Positions 10,972 to 22,181 of a stretch of 64,000 nt of DNA are shown piece by piece. The DNA lies in the NCBI GenBank assembly GCA_023231475.1, contig JALJEE010001980.1, positions 62,001 to 126,000 on the forward strand, given 5' to 3'. The notes beneath the pieces were generated by a model that was not told the origin of the DNA, made no database searches, and saw only the letters and a list, made by a program, of their open reading frames with translations. Every line of letters starts with the position of its first letter. The stretch's first letter is position 1. Position numbers and translations under genes: made by a program. The stretch is from Seison nebaliae. Lineage: Eukaryota; Rotifera; Pararotatoria; Seisonacea; Seisonidae.

Positions 10972-12437
10972 ATGAAAATTCATAAAGTAGCATTATGTGG
11001 CGGTCCGTGTGGTGGTAAGACTTCGTCATTAGAATATATAAAATCATATTTTGAAGGAATTGGATGGAAGGTCCTTCTCATTCCTGAAACGGCTTCTTTG
11101 ATTTTGGGGTTTCCATTCCATTATTAATCCTTCTCGTTCGTCACATAATCTTTTCCAGAAGTGGATTCCAATATTCTGATATTGAGAAGAGTGATGGCGT
11201 TATCAAATTTCAAGAGAATGTTTTGCGAACTATCATCAGTTTGGAGAATACGATATTCGACGCAGCAGATCAATTGGCTAATTTAAATAATCAGAATATT
11301 CTCATTTTATGCGATAGAGGCACCATGGACATTATGGGATGTTTCACTCATTTAAATTCTTCAATTTAACTTCCATTTTCAAGTTATTGGGAAGGAGAAA
11401 TGGAAACATCTGATGGAGAAGAATAAAAATGAATGGAATGAAATTGATTTACGTGATCGACGTTATGATCAGATTTTATATTTAGTTCTTTCCGTTCTCC
11501 TTCGTGTCCCATTGTCATTTCCTTTTAGCAATCAGCTGCTGTTGGAGCAGAAGAATTTTATACATTAACTACAAATCCAAATCGTTCAGAAGATGTCGAT
11601 CTAGCTCGATATCTGGATCAGAAGGCATTAGACGCTTGGTTGGGACATCCAGCTTTAGACTTAGTCGACAATCGAAAAGATCCGAAAGGATTCGAAGGAA
11701 AACTCATTCGTGCTCTTCAAGTTCCCATTTGTTCTTCGATTGTTATTAAAAGTGTTTTTAAAGTTTATCTGTTTAAGGACGGGTGTTGAGAATAAGTTGA
11801 ATACACATTTCCGATATTATAAGAAGAGATTTTTGTTGGAAGAAGAACCAAATTTAATTAAAGTTCATCATTTCATAATTATTTTACTCATTTTTTCCCA
11901 TTAAAGAATTCGGTAGAACATCGAAAATTTACAATATATTTTCATTATCTATCTGAACTAAAGAATAACTGTTTCGTGCGATTGAAGAAAAAGGGATATG
12001 AAAGTTATTTTTCCTCTTTCTCCAAAATTGAAAAGAAATTTCGAATTGAATCATAAATTTGAATAGATCACTGGTCGTATTCGATTCGATATCGTAGTTG
12101 TACGGAAGGAGGAAGAACTGGGAAACTGATAAAGAAGAAGACGTTGAATTCATCTCAATATGCCGAGACGTTGATGGAAAATCCATCAGTGTTTGTTAGT
12201 ATATATCGGAGAGAATTCATTTACAAGGGACAATATTTTCATTTGGATGTTTACGGGAAAGATGGTGAAAATAACATAGTCATCCTCCAAACATTCACTG
12301 ACAATGAAAAAGAAATAGAAATTCCTTCTTTCGTCCACATCCGACGAGAGATAACGAATGATAAAAATTTCATCTCTTTCGCTTTTTCGAGAAAATTTGA
12401 TATGAAAAATGTTTCGATACTAAATGAAATTGACTGA
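10972..12437 (+). CDS. Ttd14-like P-loop protein, intron-containing copy
   Basis: Seven exons: 10972-11108, 11159-11340, 11384-11484, 11529-11720, 11764-11862, 11907-12003, 12067-12437; introns of 42-63 bases; all phases agree; 392 residues. The N-terminal nucleotide-binding domain (AAA_28/NadR-kinase type) starts with a Walker A loop CGGPCGGKTSS at residues 9-19. It continues with LCDRGTMD, IDLRDRRYDQILYL and LDAWLGHPALDLV. A second region (from IYFHYLSEL; REFIYKGQYFHLDVYG; EIPSFVHIRREIT) corresponds to the CYTH-like C-terminal part of this family. Drosophila Ttd14 binds GTP and phosphoinositide and controls trafficking of the TRPL channel; the role here is inferred only. It lies tail to tail with a paralogue, with 12 bases between stop codons. 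I see no frame break, so it appears functional. Confidence 0.8.
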
Positions 12438-12449
12438 AAGAAAAAGAAC

Positions 12450-13868
12450 TTATTTCTTTTGCTTATCTATCGACTCTACACCTGAATCATCATTCGAATT
12501 TAACGATGCAGTAGATGATCGATTATCGAACTTTACCACCGACTCCTCCTGTGAATTGTTCACATTGCCGTTACCGTTTTCGGTTGAGAATTCTGGTTTA
12601 GTGAGAGCCATTTCGGCCAATAAAATTTCACTTGAATGTCGACTATATTGTTCTTTGTGATTTTTCCTCGATGCCATGTTGTACATTGAGAATTCGGAAT
12701 CACCTGTAATTTCTCGAACTACAGAAAATTGAGCGGGCAATTGAATTCTGCCTTCATCTTTCGTGTATGTTTCCAAAAAGACTAATCCTTCACATTGTTT
12801 TGGTTGATGAAAGATATCGAGATGATAATATTTATTCTCCCATATGAAACATCGTCGAGTCTTCACTATCGTTTGTCGTTCAATGTCACGTTGTAATAGT
12901 AACTGTTCATATTCTCGTCGTGTTAATCGACGTTTCGTTTCCACTTTCTTCTCTCTCAATTCCGTCGTTTGTGTGTAACACCAATTCTTATCGAGACCAC
13001 GCTTTCTCAACCGTATTCTCGTATTCTTCAATAAACATGTCAAATAATCATGAATGACAGAGAATTCCGTATATTTCAAATCATCCATAATCGGATTTCC
13101 CAATAACATCAATTTCCTTTTCTTTGATGAGATATCTAAACGATTCTTCTTATCTATACCAATACGATCACTAATAATATTGAGCACATTCATCATCTTC
13201 TCTTCGAACGTATTTGTTCCAACACGATTTCTTTCATTCAATATCATATCCAGATATGGATGTCCAATCCAAGCAGATAATGCCAATTTATCCAAATCTC
13301 GGGCTAAACCAATATTTTCACTTCGACATGAATGAGTTGCAGTTCCATAATATTTTTCGGCACCATCAGCCGCCGTCTGCAAATAAACAACTTGATTATA
13401 TCGATTATCTCTCAAGTCTATATCGTTCCAATTCGGTTGATCTTTAATTATCTCTTCCCATTCGTCATTAGTCAAGAAAGCTTTCGTATCCATTGTTCCT
13501 CGATCATAAATGATGAGAGTATTCTGATGTTTCTTCTCATAAAATTGTTCGGCAACAGTGTTGATCGAATCTTCAATTTGTAACATTGTTTTCAGAATGT
13601 TCTTTTGAAAGAGAAGTCTCTCCTTCTTGTCCAATTCAGAAAATTTGATACCACTGGTCAATAGGATTGTTGCAGTTTCTGGAACAGTGAACACTTTCCA
13701 ACCAATTTCTTCAAAGAATGATTTTAATCTTGATTGAGCTGTCGTTTTTCCCGCACACGGTCCTCCACACAACACAACTTTATGAAGTTTCCATTCATGT
13801 TCCGTTTTCACCGAATTGTGATCTAAATTATTCTCACTATCTATCTGAAAGATTTTCGTTTGACTCAT
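12450..13868 (-). CDS. Ttd14-like P-loop protein, intronless copy
   Basis: Single-exon 472-residue paralogue of the adjacent gene on the other strand. Same order of motifs: CGGPCAGKTTAQ (Walker A, about residues 35-46), WKVFTVPETATILL, IYDRGTMDTKAF, WNDIDLRDNRYNQVVYL, SAWIGHPYLDMI, IRLRKRGLDKNWCYTQ, YYHLDIF, LPAQFSVVREITGD. It has a longer N-terminus and a Ser/Asn/Asp-rich C-terminal tail that the other copy lacks. Six introns of the neighbour fall inside the aligned region and none is present here, so an origin by retroposition is possible; loss or gain of introns by other routes is not excluded. The frame is fully open with intact motifs. An acceptor-like ...AACAG lies about 12 bases before the ATG. 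Likely function: GTP/phosphoinositide-linked trafficking, by family. Confidence 0.85.
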   Translation of the reverse strand: MSQTKIFQIDSENNLDHNSVKTEHEWKLHKVVLCGGPCAGKTTAQSRLKSFFEEIGWKVFTVPETATILLTSGIKFSELDKKERLLFQKNILKTMLQIEDSINTVAEQFYEKKHQNTLIIYDRGTMDTKAFLTNDEWEEIIKDQPNWNDIDLRDNRYNQVVYLQTAADGAEKYYGTATHSCRSENIGLARDLDKLALSAWIGHPYLDMILNERNRVGTNTFEEKMMNVLNIISDRIGIDKKNRLDISSKKRKLMLLGNPIMDDLKYTEFSVIHDYLTCLLKNTRIRLRKRGLDKNWCYTQTTELREKKVETKRRLTRREYEQLLLQRDIERQTIVKTRRCFIWENKYYHLDIFHQPKQCEGLVFLETYTKDEGRIQLPAQFSVVREITGDSEFSMYNMASRKNHKEQYSRHSSEILLAEMALTKPEFSTENGNGNVNNSQEESVVKFDNRSSTASLNSNDDSGVESIDKQKK

Positions 13869-14906
13869 AATTTCTTGAAGCTGTTTTTGGATGAAATGGA
13901 AATAGATAAAGAATAAATCTTTGGAGAAAGGAAAGACAAAATATATAATTCATTTCCTTTCGAGAGATTTGGGAAGGAGCATTTTGATCGGAAATCAATT
14001 CGATTCAATCTTCTTAATTTCCCTAACAACATTGTTTATGTAGATGACTAATTTGATGAAACGAATTTTTGGAAATCTCATAAGAATTATTATAAATATT
14101 CTTTCATTCTTCTCACATCATAAATATTATATTATTCTTCTCCATTCAACCCACACACTCACCTCTCACACACATATACACATAGAGAACCACTTCAAAA
14201 TTAGCGCCAAACACAAAAAAATTTGAATGTGAGTGAGAAGTAATCTGTGCTATATTGCGCTCATATCTGAAATCATTCAAATACAACTGAACTTGTGTAG
14301 AGATTGTATAGACAATTGATTTAGTCCAAACAATCTCCTCCACAAACTAGTTCAAAGGAAATGATTCTTCAGAAATGTTGTTAAATGGACATGTTCACTA
14401 ATATATCTTTCTTCTCTTCCAAACAGAGAAGCACAAGTTCCTTTTCTCCCTCAATTACATGGCACCAGAGTGAATAGAAGGACGGATAAAAAATAATACT
14501 AGTTGCGTTTCGAAGTAAAACACATGTTTTTTAAAACTGGACGGGATATTGATGTTTTTTTTTTCATTAAAATTTTATTATCATTTTATATCGTCAGCAA
14601 AATAAAAATAACTACTATAAATATTTGAATGATATGAATAATATTGCTTTCTATTCGGATCAATTACCAAAACAATTTATCGGATTTCTTTAGAAACATG
14701 TGTTTCCATTTAAAAAAAATAATAAAAAGAAAATATTTCAATTCAGTAATTCAAATTTTCCATTTGGGCAAATGAGAAGAGTTCGTCAATTTCAATCATT
14801 TTTATTCTTCAAATATTTCTATGATTATTTAGCTTAGAATCTGACCTGTCGAGTTGTCATTCTCGTCAGCACTAGAGAAATTTGGACTTATTTTTTAAGA
14901 AATACA
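13869..14906. promoter_or_regulatory. divergent intergenic region, Ttd14-like B / STT3A
   Basis: About 1 kb between divergent start codons. AT-rich with A/T homopolymers and a short CACA-rich patch near 14150-14185. No credible coding exon. Promoters of both genes are expected here. The final bases TTTTTTAAG end at 14899, 7 bases before the STT3A ATG, and look like a splice acceptor. Confidence 0.45.
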
Positions 14907-17146
14907 ATGGAATTGAAGAAGATCATCAAGTTCGTCACTTTCTCATCATTGAGAAGTGATCAACAATTGTCATTAGTTCGCTTCATTACTTTATTCTTTT
15001 GTGTTCTTTTGGCCTTCTTTCTTCGTTTATACGCCGTCATTCGTTTCGAGTCAGTTATCCATGAATTCGATCCATATTTCAATTATCGAACAACGAAATA
15101 TTTGGCAGACGAAGGTTTCTATTCCTTCCACAATTGGTTCGATGACAAAGTTTGGTATCCGTTGGGACGTATCGTTGGCGGTACGATCTATCCAGGACTA
15201 ATGATAACGTCCACCATCTTTTATCGAGTCCTCAATTTCCTCAACATTTCAATTGAAATAAAAGACGTCTGCGTTTTTCTCGCACCATTCTTCGCTTCCG
15301 CTACTTCTCTCATCACTTACTTTCTGGGAAAGGAATTGAAAGATTCATCTACTGGTCTATTAGCAGCAGCATTGATTGCTATCGTACCGGGATACATTTC
15401 GAGATCGGTGGCAGGAAGTTATGATAACGAAGGAATCGCTATTTTCTGTATGTTACTTACATATTATTGTTGGTTGAAAGCGATTCGAACTGGACGAATG
15501 ATTTGGTCAGTGTTCACTTCACTCATATATTTCGTTATGGTGAGTTCATGGGGTGGATATGTTTTTCTCATCAACATCATTCCTATTCATGTTCTCGTTC
15601 TCATGATTATGGGACGATATAATTCAAGAACTTATATGGCATATTCTGTCGTTTATTCATTGGGAACATTGTTGTCAATGCAAATATCATTCGTCGGATT
15701 TCAACCAGTTCAAACTAGTGAACATATGGGATCATTGGGAGTATTTGGTTTATGTCAAATTTACACATTCACTCAATACATTTCCACCAAGATGGATAGA
15801 GAAAAATTCCAGAAATTATTAAAAACCATCATTATCATGTCATTGTTCGGATTCGTGTTAATTCAAATAATTTTAAGTTTAACGGGCAAAGTAGCCCCAT
15901 GGACGGGAAGATTCTATTCATTACTCGATCCATCATATGCTAAGAATAACATTCCAATCATCGCTTCAGTCAGTGAACATCAACCGACAACATGGGCATC
16001 TTTCTATTTCGATCTACAATTTCTTTTATTCGCATTTCCAATTGGTCTCTATTACTGTGTCTACAATTTGACTGATGCTCGAATATTTATCATCTTATAT
16101 GGTCTATTCAGTATATATTTTACGGGTGTTATGGTACGACTGATGTTGGTCCTTTCTCCAGTCATGTGTCTTTTAGGAGCTTTGGGCATTTCTTATGTTC
16201 TGAAAATTTTCATGAAGAACATACATCAAGAACGAGAGAAACCACAATGTGGTCCATCTTCTTATGCTTATCGATTGGAATTCTCTTGGGCAGTCGTTCT
16301 TTGTATCACTTTCTATTTCTTTAATTATGTCAATCATTGTTCTTGGGTGACGAGAAGTGCATATTCGTCACCCTCCATCGTTCTAGCGGGGAAACGTTCT
16401 GATGGTTCTCAATTTATTTTGGATGATTTCCGTGATAGTTATCGATGGTTAGCAAAGAATACTCCAGAAGATGCAAAAATTATGTCTTGGTGGGATTATG
16501 GTTATCAAATTACGTCGATGAGTAATCGAACCGTATTAGTTGATAATAATACATGGAATAATACTCATATATCGTTGGTGGGACAGGTTTCATTTAGACA
16601 TTTTAATTTAATTACTTCTTCAATTTCTATGAATAGGCAATGGCATCCAATGAAGATCATGCATATGGAATAATGAAAGAATTGGATGTTGATTACGTTC
16701 TTGTAATTTTTGGTGGTGTGGTTGCTTATTCATCTGATGGTTAGCGGGAAATATAAACGAATAAAATTAAACTTTTTCAGATATAAATAAATTCTTGTGG
16801 ATGGTTCGTATTGGTGCTTCCACCGACAGAGGTCATCATATAAAAGAACAAGATTATTTCAGTTCTTACGGTGCGTACACGGTGGACAAAGATGGTTCAG
16901 GAACTATGTTCAATTCATTGATGTACAAACTGTGTTATTATCGATTTGGAGAGATGTACACTCAAGGAGGTTAAATACGACATTAATAATTTCATTTCTA
17001 TACAATTCAATCGATTAGGCAAACCACCAGGCTATGATCGAGCTCGAAATGCCGAAATCGGATACAAAGATATAAAACTCACACATTTAACGGAAGCGTA
17101 CACGTCTGTGAACTGGATTGTTCGCATATACAAAGTAAACAGTTAG
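14907..17146 (+). CDS. STT3A: oligosaccharyltransferase catalytic subunit STT3A
   Basis: Catalytic subunit of the ER oligosaccharyltransferase, which moves the lipid-linked glycan onto Asn-X-Ser/Thr of nascent proteins. Exons: 14907-16586, 16637-16739, 16781-16969, 17019-17146, 699 residues; introns are 50, 41 and 49 bases. Visible: first lumenal catalytic motif [12 protein letters not shown] (about residue 50), many membrane segments through residue ~480, [13 protein letters not shown], the hallmark WWDYGYQI near residue 527, [11 protein letters not shown], and a C-terminal end RIYKVNS. The length and short tail match STT3A, which works co-translationally, rather than STT3B with its longer basic tail. 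The last codons contain GTAAAC; an alternative splice to 17191 or so would replace the last three residues with a different short tail. The start has a plausible leader acceptor 7 bases upstream. Confidence 0.95.
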
Positions 17147-18149
17147 ACTTATTTCGAACGAATTTTTCTTTCATTGTTTCTCCCTTCCAACAGAACTACC
17201 AAATCGGGGCATATAAGCCAATTGAGACAAATTTATTAATTTACTAAAATTCTTATTATGGTCCATATTTATAGGAGAACGAATTTATTATTTTGTTTTC
17301 AGAATCATTGTTGTTAAAATAAACTTTAATTAGATTATATTAGATATTAATTTGAATGTCTGAACGTTTTTCTGTTATAATTCTTCTGGATTATGAAACA
17401 CTTTTTGAGTAATAATGCTTTAATTCTAAAATACAATATAAACTAAAAACCCGAGGTAATACTTTTGATTTAGAATAAAATATTCTTCACATTAGTTAAA
17501 CATTATTTTTCCTAACTACATGATTTTTTTGGAGTTAACCGACGGATCTAACTATGTATTGTCCCCTTGTTAGTTTGAACAAATTGACGCCCTCACTATC
17601 GTGATTAACTAACTAATATTAATTTATCAAATTTCAGATTCTGTGATTGAATGGGAAAATTATATCATTTGCTACTTCATTTTTGAATTGGTGAGTTTTT
17701 TTTATAACTATGAGGAATAAATTTTACTTACTTATTTGGTAATATTGCCTAATTATTTTATATTTAAATCTCATTTTAAGATATATTTTCAAAGACCTGA
17801 TAATGGTCTTTATATAAATAAATCGAAAATTAACGTTTTCTTTCGTTAGAATTTACAAGAGCATAAAAATAAGGACATAAAATAATATTAATTCTATAAT
17901 ACTTTTGCTCTATAATACAACCATAAGGATGTTGCTATGAACAAAGTGAATGGAGAGTTTTCAATAACATAGTATGGAATAAACTGTCCCTCTTCCTCAA
18001 ATATTAATAATAACAAGAATCGCAAGCATACAGAATATTGGATACCTTCAGTTTACAAGTTTTTGTTAGTTTATTCTCAACTTTCATAGTTTTTGTTGGA
18101 TATATTCGAGTCCATTGAAAATTATTGAAAAAGTTCCAATAAAATTTTC
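17147..18149. other. intergenic region STT3A to PLAC8-like gene
   Basis: About 1 kb, very AT-rich, no supported gene. Short frames here lack family features. It holds the STT3A 3' UTR and the upstream region of the PLAC8-like gene. Confidence 0.5.
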
Positions 18150-18678
18150 ATGGCTAGCTATCAGGCTGAAAGAATTTCGGTGGTGAATATACAACCCAGG
18201 TTAACATTTTGCCATCTAACTTAATATTGCTATTCACGTTTTTAGAAACATTTACCCAAAGGTAGCTAAAAAAAAACATTGGAGCGATTTCAATAAAGAA
18301 TTTGCAGCCGGATTCTGCGATATACGAAATATGAGACATTGTATAATTAATTTTCTTCAGTTTTCTTAACGAATTTTTATTTACGAATTAGGTTATTGTG
18401 CCATATGTTGTGGAGGCTTGTTCGTGTGTGAATTAATGGGACGAGTTGGTGAATCGAAATTATCACAATGTCTCACCTATCCATGCGCACCATTAATATT
18501 ACGTCCGATGATTCGAACACAATATGACATTGAGGTTCTTTTTTTTCGAAATTTTATTTCTCATTGTTTTGAACTTTATCAGGGAAGCATCGGTATGGAT
18601 ATTCTTGCTACATCCGTCTTCTTCCCCTGTTCAATGACTCAACTCGCAAACGAGTTAGATCATCGATCAGTCTCCTAA
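18150..18678 (+). CDS. PLAC8-family cysteine-rich protein
   Basis: Four short exons: 18150-18199, 18246-18340, 18392-18534, 18583-18678; introns of 46, 51 and 48 bases; 127 residues, phases consistent. The deduced protein begins MASYQAERISVVNIQP and contains HWSDFNKEFAAGFCDI, then RHCYCAICCGG, a variable stretch with YPCAP, RTQYDIEGSIGMDIL, and FFPCSMTQLANEL. Tryptophan, then the C-x-C-x-x-C-C cluster, then the R-x-x-Y-x-I-x-G-S-x-x-x-D block and the final P-C-x-x-x-Q are the PLAC8/cornifelin signature, and the length (110-130) is typical. Family members are small membrane-associated or cytosolic proteins linked variously to metal handling and cell-size control; no specific role can be given. 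Only the third and fourth exons show up as an open frame, so the gene is easily missed. Confidence 0.82.
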
Positions 18679-19345
18679 ATCAATCAACAGTCAATCCTTA
18701 GTCGACGAAGAAATCTTGAATAATATTATAATATAACTTTTTTTTATGATCATTCTATAATTAGATGATATATTAGATTGAACTGCATTTAACTATATTT
18801 GAAATGAAACAAAATGGATTGTTTTTATTATACTTTTAAATACATTTCATACTATAATTTTGATTCTATTACTTTTTCGTTCGATTATCGAAAGAAGATT
18901 TAATAATTTTTGAAGAAAAAATACTAATTATATCTTGTATGCTGATCGTTTTCAAATTTTTTATTCAATGATATATTGAAACAAATTGAATGTTGTTATA
19001 ATGGGAATGAGAGAATGTACAATAAGTGAAAAAAAACATAGATTTTATATTATACGTAAAGTGATAAACAACAACCAACACTTGTAAGTTTCATTAATCT
19101 TTCATATTCTACGTTAAATTGCCCAGTTGGGATTAAATAATAACTTTAAAAAAGTATTAAATAGCTATCAAAATTATTGAATGGAATCAATAAATAAAAG
19201 GTAAATCCATCAATCAAGTTGAAGTGCGAAAGTTTTTCCAAAATGAAGTATAGAATTAATGAAGAAGAATGTTAAGCTCAGTACGTCGCACTAATTCGAA
19301 TTCGGAGCTTAAAAACAAGAAATTTCGAGCAAATGTACCGCTGTA
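18679..19345. other. intergenic region PLAC8-like to RGS12-like
   Basis: About 670 bases of AT-rich DNA without coding features. It includes a run of T and several ATTA/TAAT repeats of low information. I see nothing definable beyond presumed 3' UTR and promoter. Confidence 0.45.
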
Positions 19346-21535
19346 ATGTTCTTTGGAACTGATGAAGAAGAAGAAATAATAGCTTATCGGAACGAAATAG
19401 CGAAGAAACAATTGAAATTTATGTATTCTACTAATTCATTACAACTTCCAAAAAAACTGAATTCGATTGACGAAAATAATTGTTATGGTAAAATGACGAA
19501 GAAAAGTGAAAATTATAACTCGTTCAAAAAACAAATTCGACGAGTGACGTTCTCTTTCAAATATATTAACAAGAATGTTTATGGAATGACATTGACATCT
19601 GAGTCACCTGTTTGTATTGCCTCGGTGATAAACAATTCGAACGCCGATATTTCCGGTTTGATGGTTGGTGATTGTTTGTTGAAAATCAATGAGAAATCGA
19701 TCGTTAAATTGAAGCATGAGAAAGTGATTCGTTTATTGGGGAAACTGAGTGAGAAGAGTGAACCCGAAATTATTTTCCATGTAATCAATGGCCGTTTACC
19801 GCCTGTACCAACGAATGTCATTCAAAAACTTATTTGTGATACGAAACATGGAAGTAATCTCATTCAACCAGCAGGTCCGAATCATGAATTATTCGCTTGG
19901 CTCATTAACGATGACGAGAATATTTTAGAAGATGATAATAATAATGTGGAAGAGAATGAAGAAAGAAGGAAGAAGATTTATTCAGTTAATTCTCAAGAAT
20001 TTCATTTATTGAAAAAATCAATAATTGATGAGACGATGGAATGTTGTGTTGGATGTCCGGAGAAGATTCAGAATCATAATTATATTTTCATTCAACGTTG
20101 TGCTTATCTCGACAGTATTCGAGAACATTCGGTGGATAAATTAAAAAATTTATTAGAACAGGAAAAATTGTCATTTCAACGTAATCCATATCTGATGGAA
20201 TTGTTAGTTCTTTTAGAGATTAGTAGGAAGAAGATTGTCATTCGGAAATGTTCATCATCTGATAAAGATATGGTCTCTCAAGATATCGATCGGATTGCTC
20301 TTTTTGATTCATCGGATATCATCGACTGTGGAATTCTCAAATTCTCTCCACAATTTCAAAGAAAGAAAAAATATTCAAATATTCATATTCTCTGTCTAAT
20401 TTCATCTGGTGCGGAATCAGCAAAACGAATTCATTACAAAGAACCAAATGAAAAATATGAAGATTTGATCGATTCGATTTCTATTCATTTTTTTCGTATT
20501 CTTCCGGCCAAAAATGAATCGATCGATAAAACAATTAATGTTTTGTTGTCTTATATTCATTTGTTGACTAGGAACCATCGATTGGGTCAATGTCATTCAT
20601 TAGAAGAGGAAGAAGATAAATTATCGATTTATAGTGGAAAATCCAATTCACTTTTCACTCAATTCCTTGATCAATTGACGGATGATTTTTTCTTCAACAA
20701 TTTCTTCGCGTTCCTCAAACGAGAATATTCTGAAGAGAATTTAGAATTTTTTCTCGATGTCAACTCGTTGGAGGATAGTGTCAGGAAACAAATTGAGATG
20801 TTGAAAGAATTCAATGTAGACTCGTTGCGACATTTGCAGAATTTTATAGGGGAAGAATTCTTTGTTAAATTGGAAAATTTGAGAATGAAATATCTGATGG
20901 AGGATGACAGTCCTAAATATCTGAATATTCCCCAGAAATTATTCGAACAGTTTTATGAGAATTATTATGAATTGAAACGTTTATTTAGTCGATTAGAAAA
21001 AATTGATGGTCGCTCATCAGAACATCATCTCACCATTCAACAAACATTTAACGATATCATAAACTATTTCCGTTCACTATCTCCTGAATCTACTTTATGT
21101 TGGAAGAACTTTCTTATTCCTATTAAAATGTATATAGCCGAAATTATGTTGAAAGATAAATATCATCGATTCTTGAAGGAATTTGAAACAATCAATGACA
21201 AATCACCATCTAACTCCATCCGATCCAATCGAATTCGCAAAAGTGTTTCTCTTACATCTCTACAATTATCGTCGAACGAGAATATTACATCTAAACAAAC
21301 TCCGAGAAATGAAATCGACAATTTCAGTGATAACGATCTCATATTTAATGAGGAAAAAGAGAATCAGATTTGTGGGGCCAGTGTCGGTAATTTCGGATCA
21401 GCTGCTGCATTTCTTTATCCGATTCCGTCAAATAACTCTCCCAATTCTCAAACGAACAAAGATGAAATGAAAGACAATGATTATCGTCGTCGTTCACTTT
21501 TGACCATTCCATGGATTAAACGGAAAGCAACTTAA
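19346..21535 (+). CDS. RGS12: RGS12-like PDZ-PTB-RGS regulator of G-protein signalling
   Basis: Intronless 729-residue protein. A PDZ domain at about residues 65-150 (VYGMTLTSE, ISGLMVGDCLLKINEKSI) has the hydrophobic carboxylate-binding loop YGMTL. A PTB-like domain follows at about 247-383 (starting IQRCAYLDSI, ending HFFRILPAK). An RGS domain at about 436-610 has the core FLKREYSEENLEFFLDV and ends in KDKYHRFLKEF. The order PDZ-PTB-RGS is that of RGS12 and Drosophila Loco, GTPase-activating proteins for Gi/o alpha subunits. The Ras-binding domains and GoLoco motif of full RGS12 are absent from this frame: after the RGS comes a ~110-residue Ser/Asn-rich tail ending IKRKAT, and the downstream gene is on the other strand. 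So it is a shortened version. The RGS call is firm, PDZ good, PTB moderate. Confidence 0.82.
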   Translation: MFFGTDEEEEIIAYRNEIAKKQLKFMYSTNSLQLPKKLNSIDENNCYGKMTKKSENYNSFKKQIRRVTFSFKYINKNVYGMTLTSESPVCIASVINNSNADISGLMVGDCLLKINEKSIVKLKHEKVIRLLGKLSEKSEPEIIFHVINGRLPPVPTNVIQKLICDTKHGSNLIQPAGPNHELFAWLINDDENILEDDNNNVEENEERRKKIYSVNSQEFHLLKKSIIDETMECCVGCPEKIQNHNYIFIQRCAYLDSIREHSVDKLKNLLEQEKLSFQRNPYLMELLVLLEISRKKIVIRKCSSSDKDMVSQDIDRIALFDSSDIIDCGILKFSPQFQRKKKYSNIHILCLISSGAESAKRIHYKEPNEKYEDLIDSISIHFFRILPAKNESIDKTINVLLSYIHLLTRNHRLGQCHSLEEEEDKLSIYSGKSNSLFTQFLDQLTDDFFFNNFFAFLKREYSEENLEFFLDVNSLEDSVRKQIEMLKEFNVDSLRHLQNFIGEEFFVKLENLRMKYLMEDDSPKYLNIPQKLFEQFYENYYELKRLFSRLEKIDGRSSEHHLTIQQTFNDIINYFRSLSPESTLCWKNFLIPIKMYIAEIMLKDKYHRFLKEFETINDKSPSNSIRSNRIRKSVSLTSLQLSSNENITSKQTPRNEIDNFSDNDLIFNEEKENQICGASVGNFGSAAAFLYPIPSNNSPNSQTNKDEMKDNDYRRRSLLTIPWIKRKAT

Positions 21536-21654
21536 ACTTAAATGAATATATGTCGACAGATGGGAAATGATAAATGGGATGATAATTGTTTTGAATTTGG
21601 ATAGTTATGGAAAGTTGACGAGTAGAAATGATGAAAGAAATTTGAATGTTGTTT

Positions 21655-21660
21655 AATAAA
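21655..21660 (+). terminator. poly(A) signal of RGS12-like gene
   Basis: AATAAA 120 bases after the stop codon, before the convergent coiled-coil gene begins at 21727. Confidence 0.5.
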
Positions 21661-21726
21661 CTATTATTTCTATTGTATACATGAATTCATCAAAATAATA
21701 AACGAAGATGTATTTTTACAAAAAAT

Positions 21727-22181
21727 TTAATGAGTCCGCGCTATTGGGATATTTGCTCGTTCTGACATCAACTGCTGAATTCGTCGTCGTTGCAATATAG
21801 TGAGAGAATCAGGTGACGCTTTCGTCTCCGTGTCTGTTGATAATAACGCTTCCAATCGAACTGCACGTAACGCAGTTGGTTGACACATGATCAACTGCTC
21901 TAATTCTTTTTGCTGCATTTCTTTCGCCTTCAATTTTGCATCGCGCAAACTAAAAGATATATTATTTATTTTCATCTAATTTCGATGACGAACCGTTTCC
22001 TCGCTTCAGCTGCTTTCAATTGACCGATGAGTTGATCTTGTCTTTGCTTCTCAAGAATCTCTTCTTCCTTCAACTTCTCATTTTCCTTCTGTTAAAAGAA
22101 TTTTTATAACACACGAGGAACAGGAGGATTATAAACTTTTTTTCGACTTTTCTTCGTTTTCTTTTTATCTTCCAAATCCAT
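21727..22181 (-). CDS. small basic coiled-coil protein, unknown
   Basis: Three exons on the minus strand: 22137-22181, 21994-22088, 21727-21949, giving 120 residues; introns of 48 and 44 bases with good GT and AG borders and agreeing phases. The protein starts with a run of Lys/Asp/Glu (MDLEDKKKTKKSRKK). A strongly helical, charged segment rich in Lys/Glu/Gln follows (KLKEEEILEKQRQDQLIGQL ...), and it ends with LIMCQPTALRAVRLEALL and LQRRRIQQLMSERAN. No membrane segment or signal peptide. I do not recognise the family. Small helical proteins of this kind are common among ciliary microtubule-binding proteins, but there is no direct evidence. Convergent with the RGS12-like gene. Confidence 0.6.

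Noticed and set aside
11504-11749. Ser/Arg-rich 81-residue frame
   Set aside because: Frame-shifted shadow of Ttd14-like exon 4 (LDAWLGHP).
10972-12437. Pseudogene status of the intron-containing Ttd14-like copy
   Set aside because: An apparent phase error after the fourth exon disappears with the acceptor at 11763; the full model is open and aligns with the paralogue.
14150-14200. CACA-rich patch as a repeat array or CRISPR-like structure
   Set aside because: Only a few dinucleotide units, no repeat-spacer periodicity; the genome is eukaryotic.
18154-18339. Minus-strand 61-residue frame
   Set aside because: Antisense to the first two PLAC8 exons.
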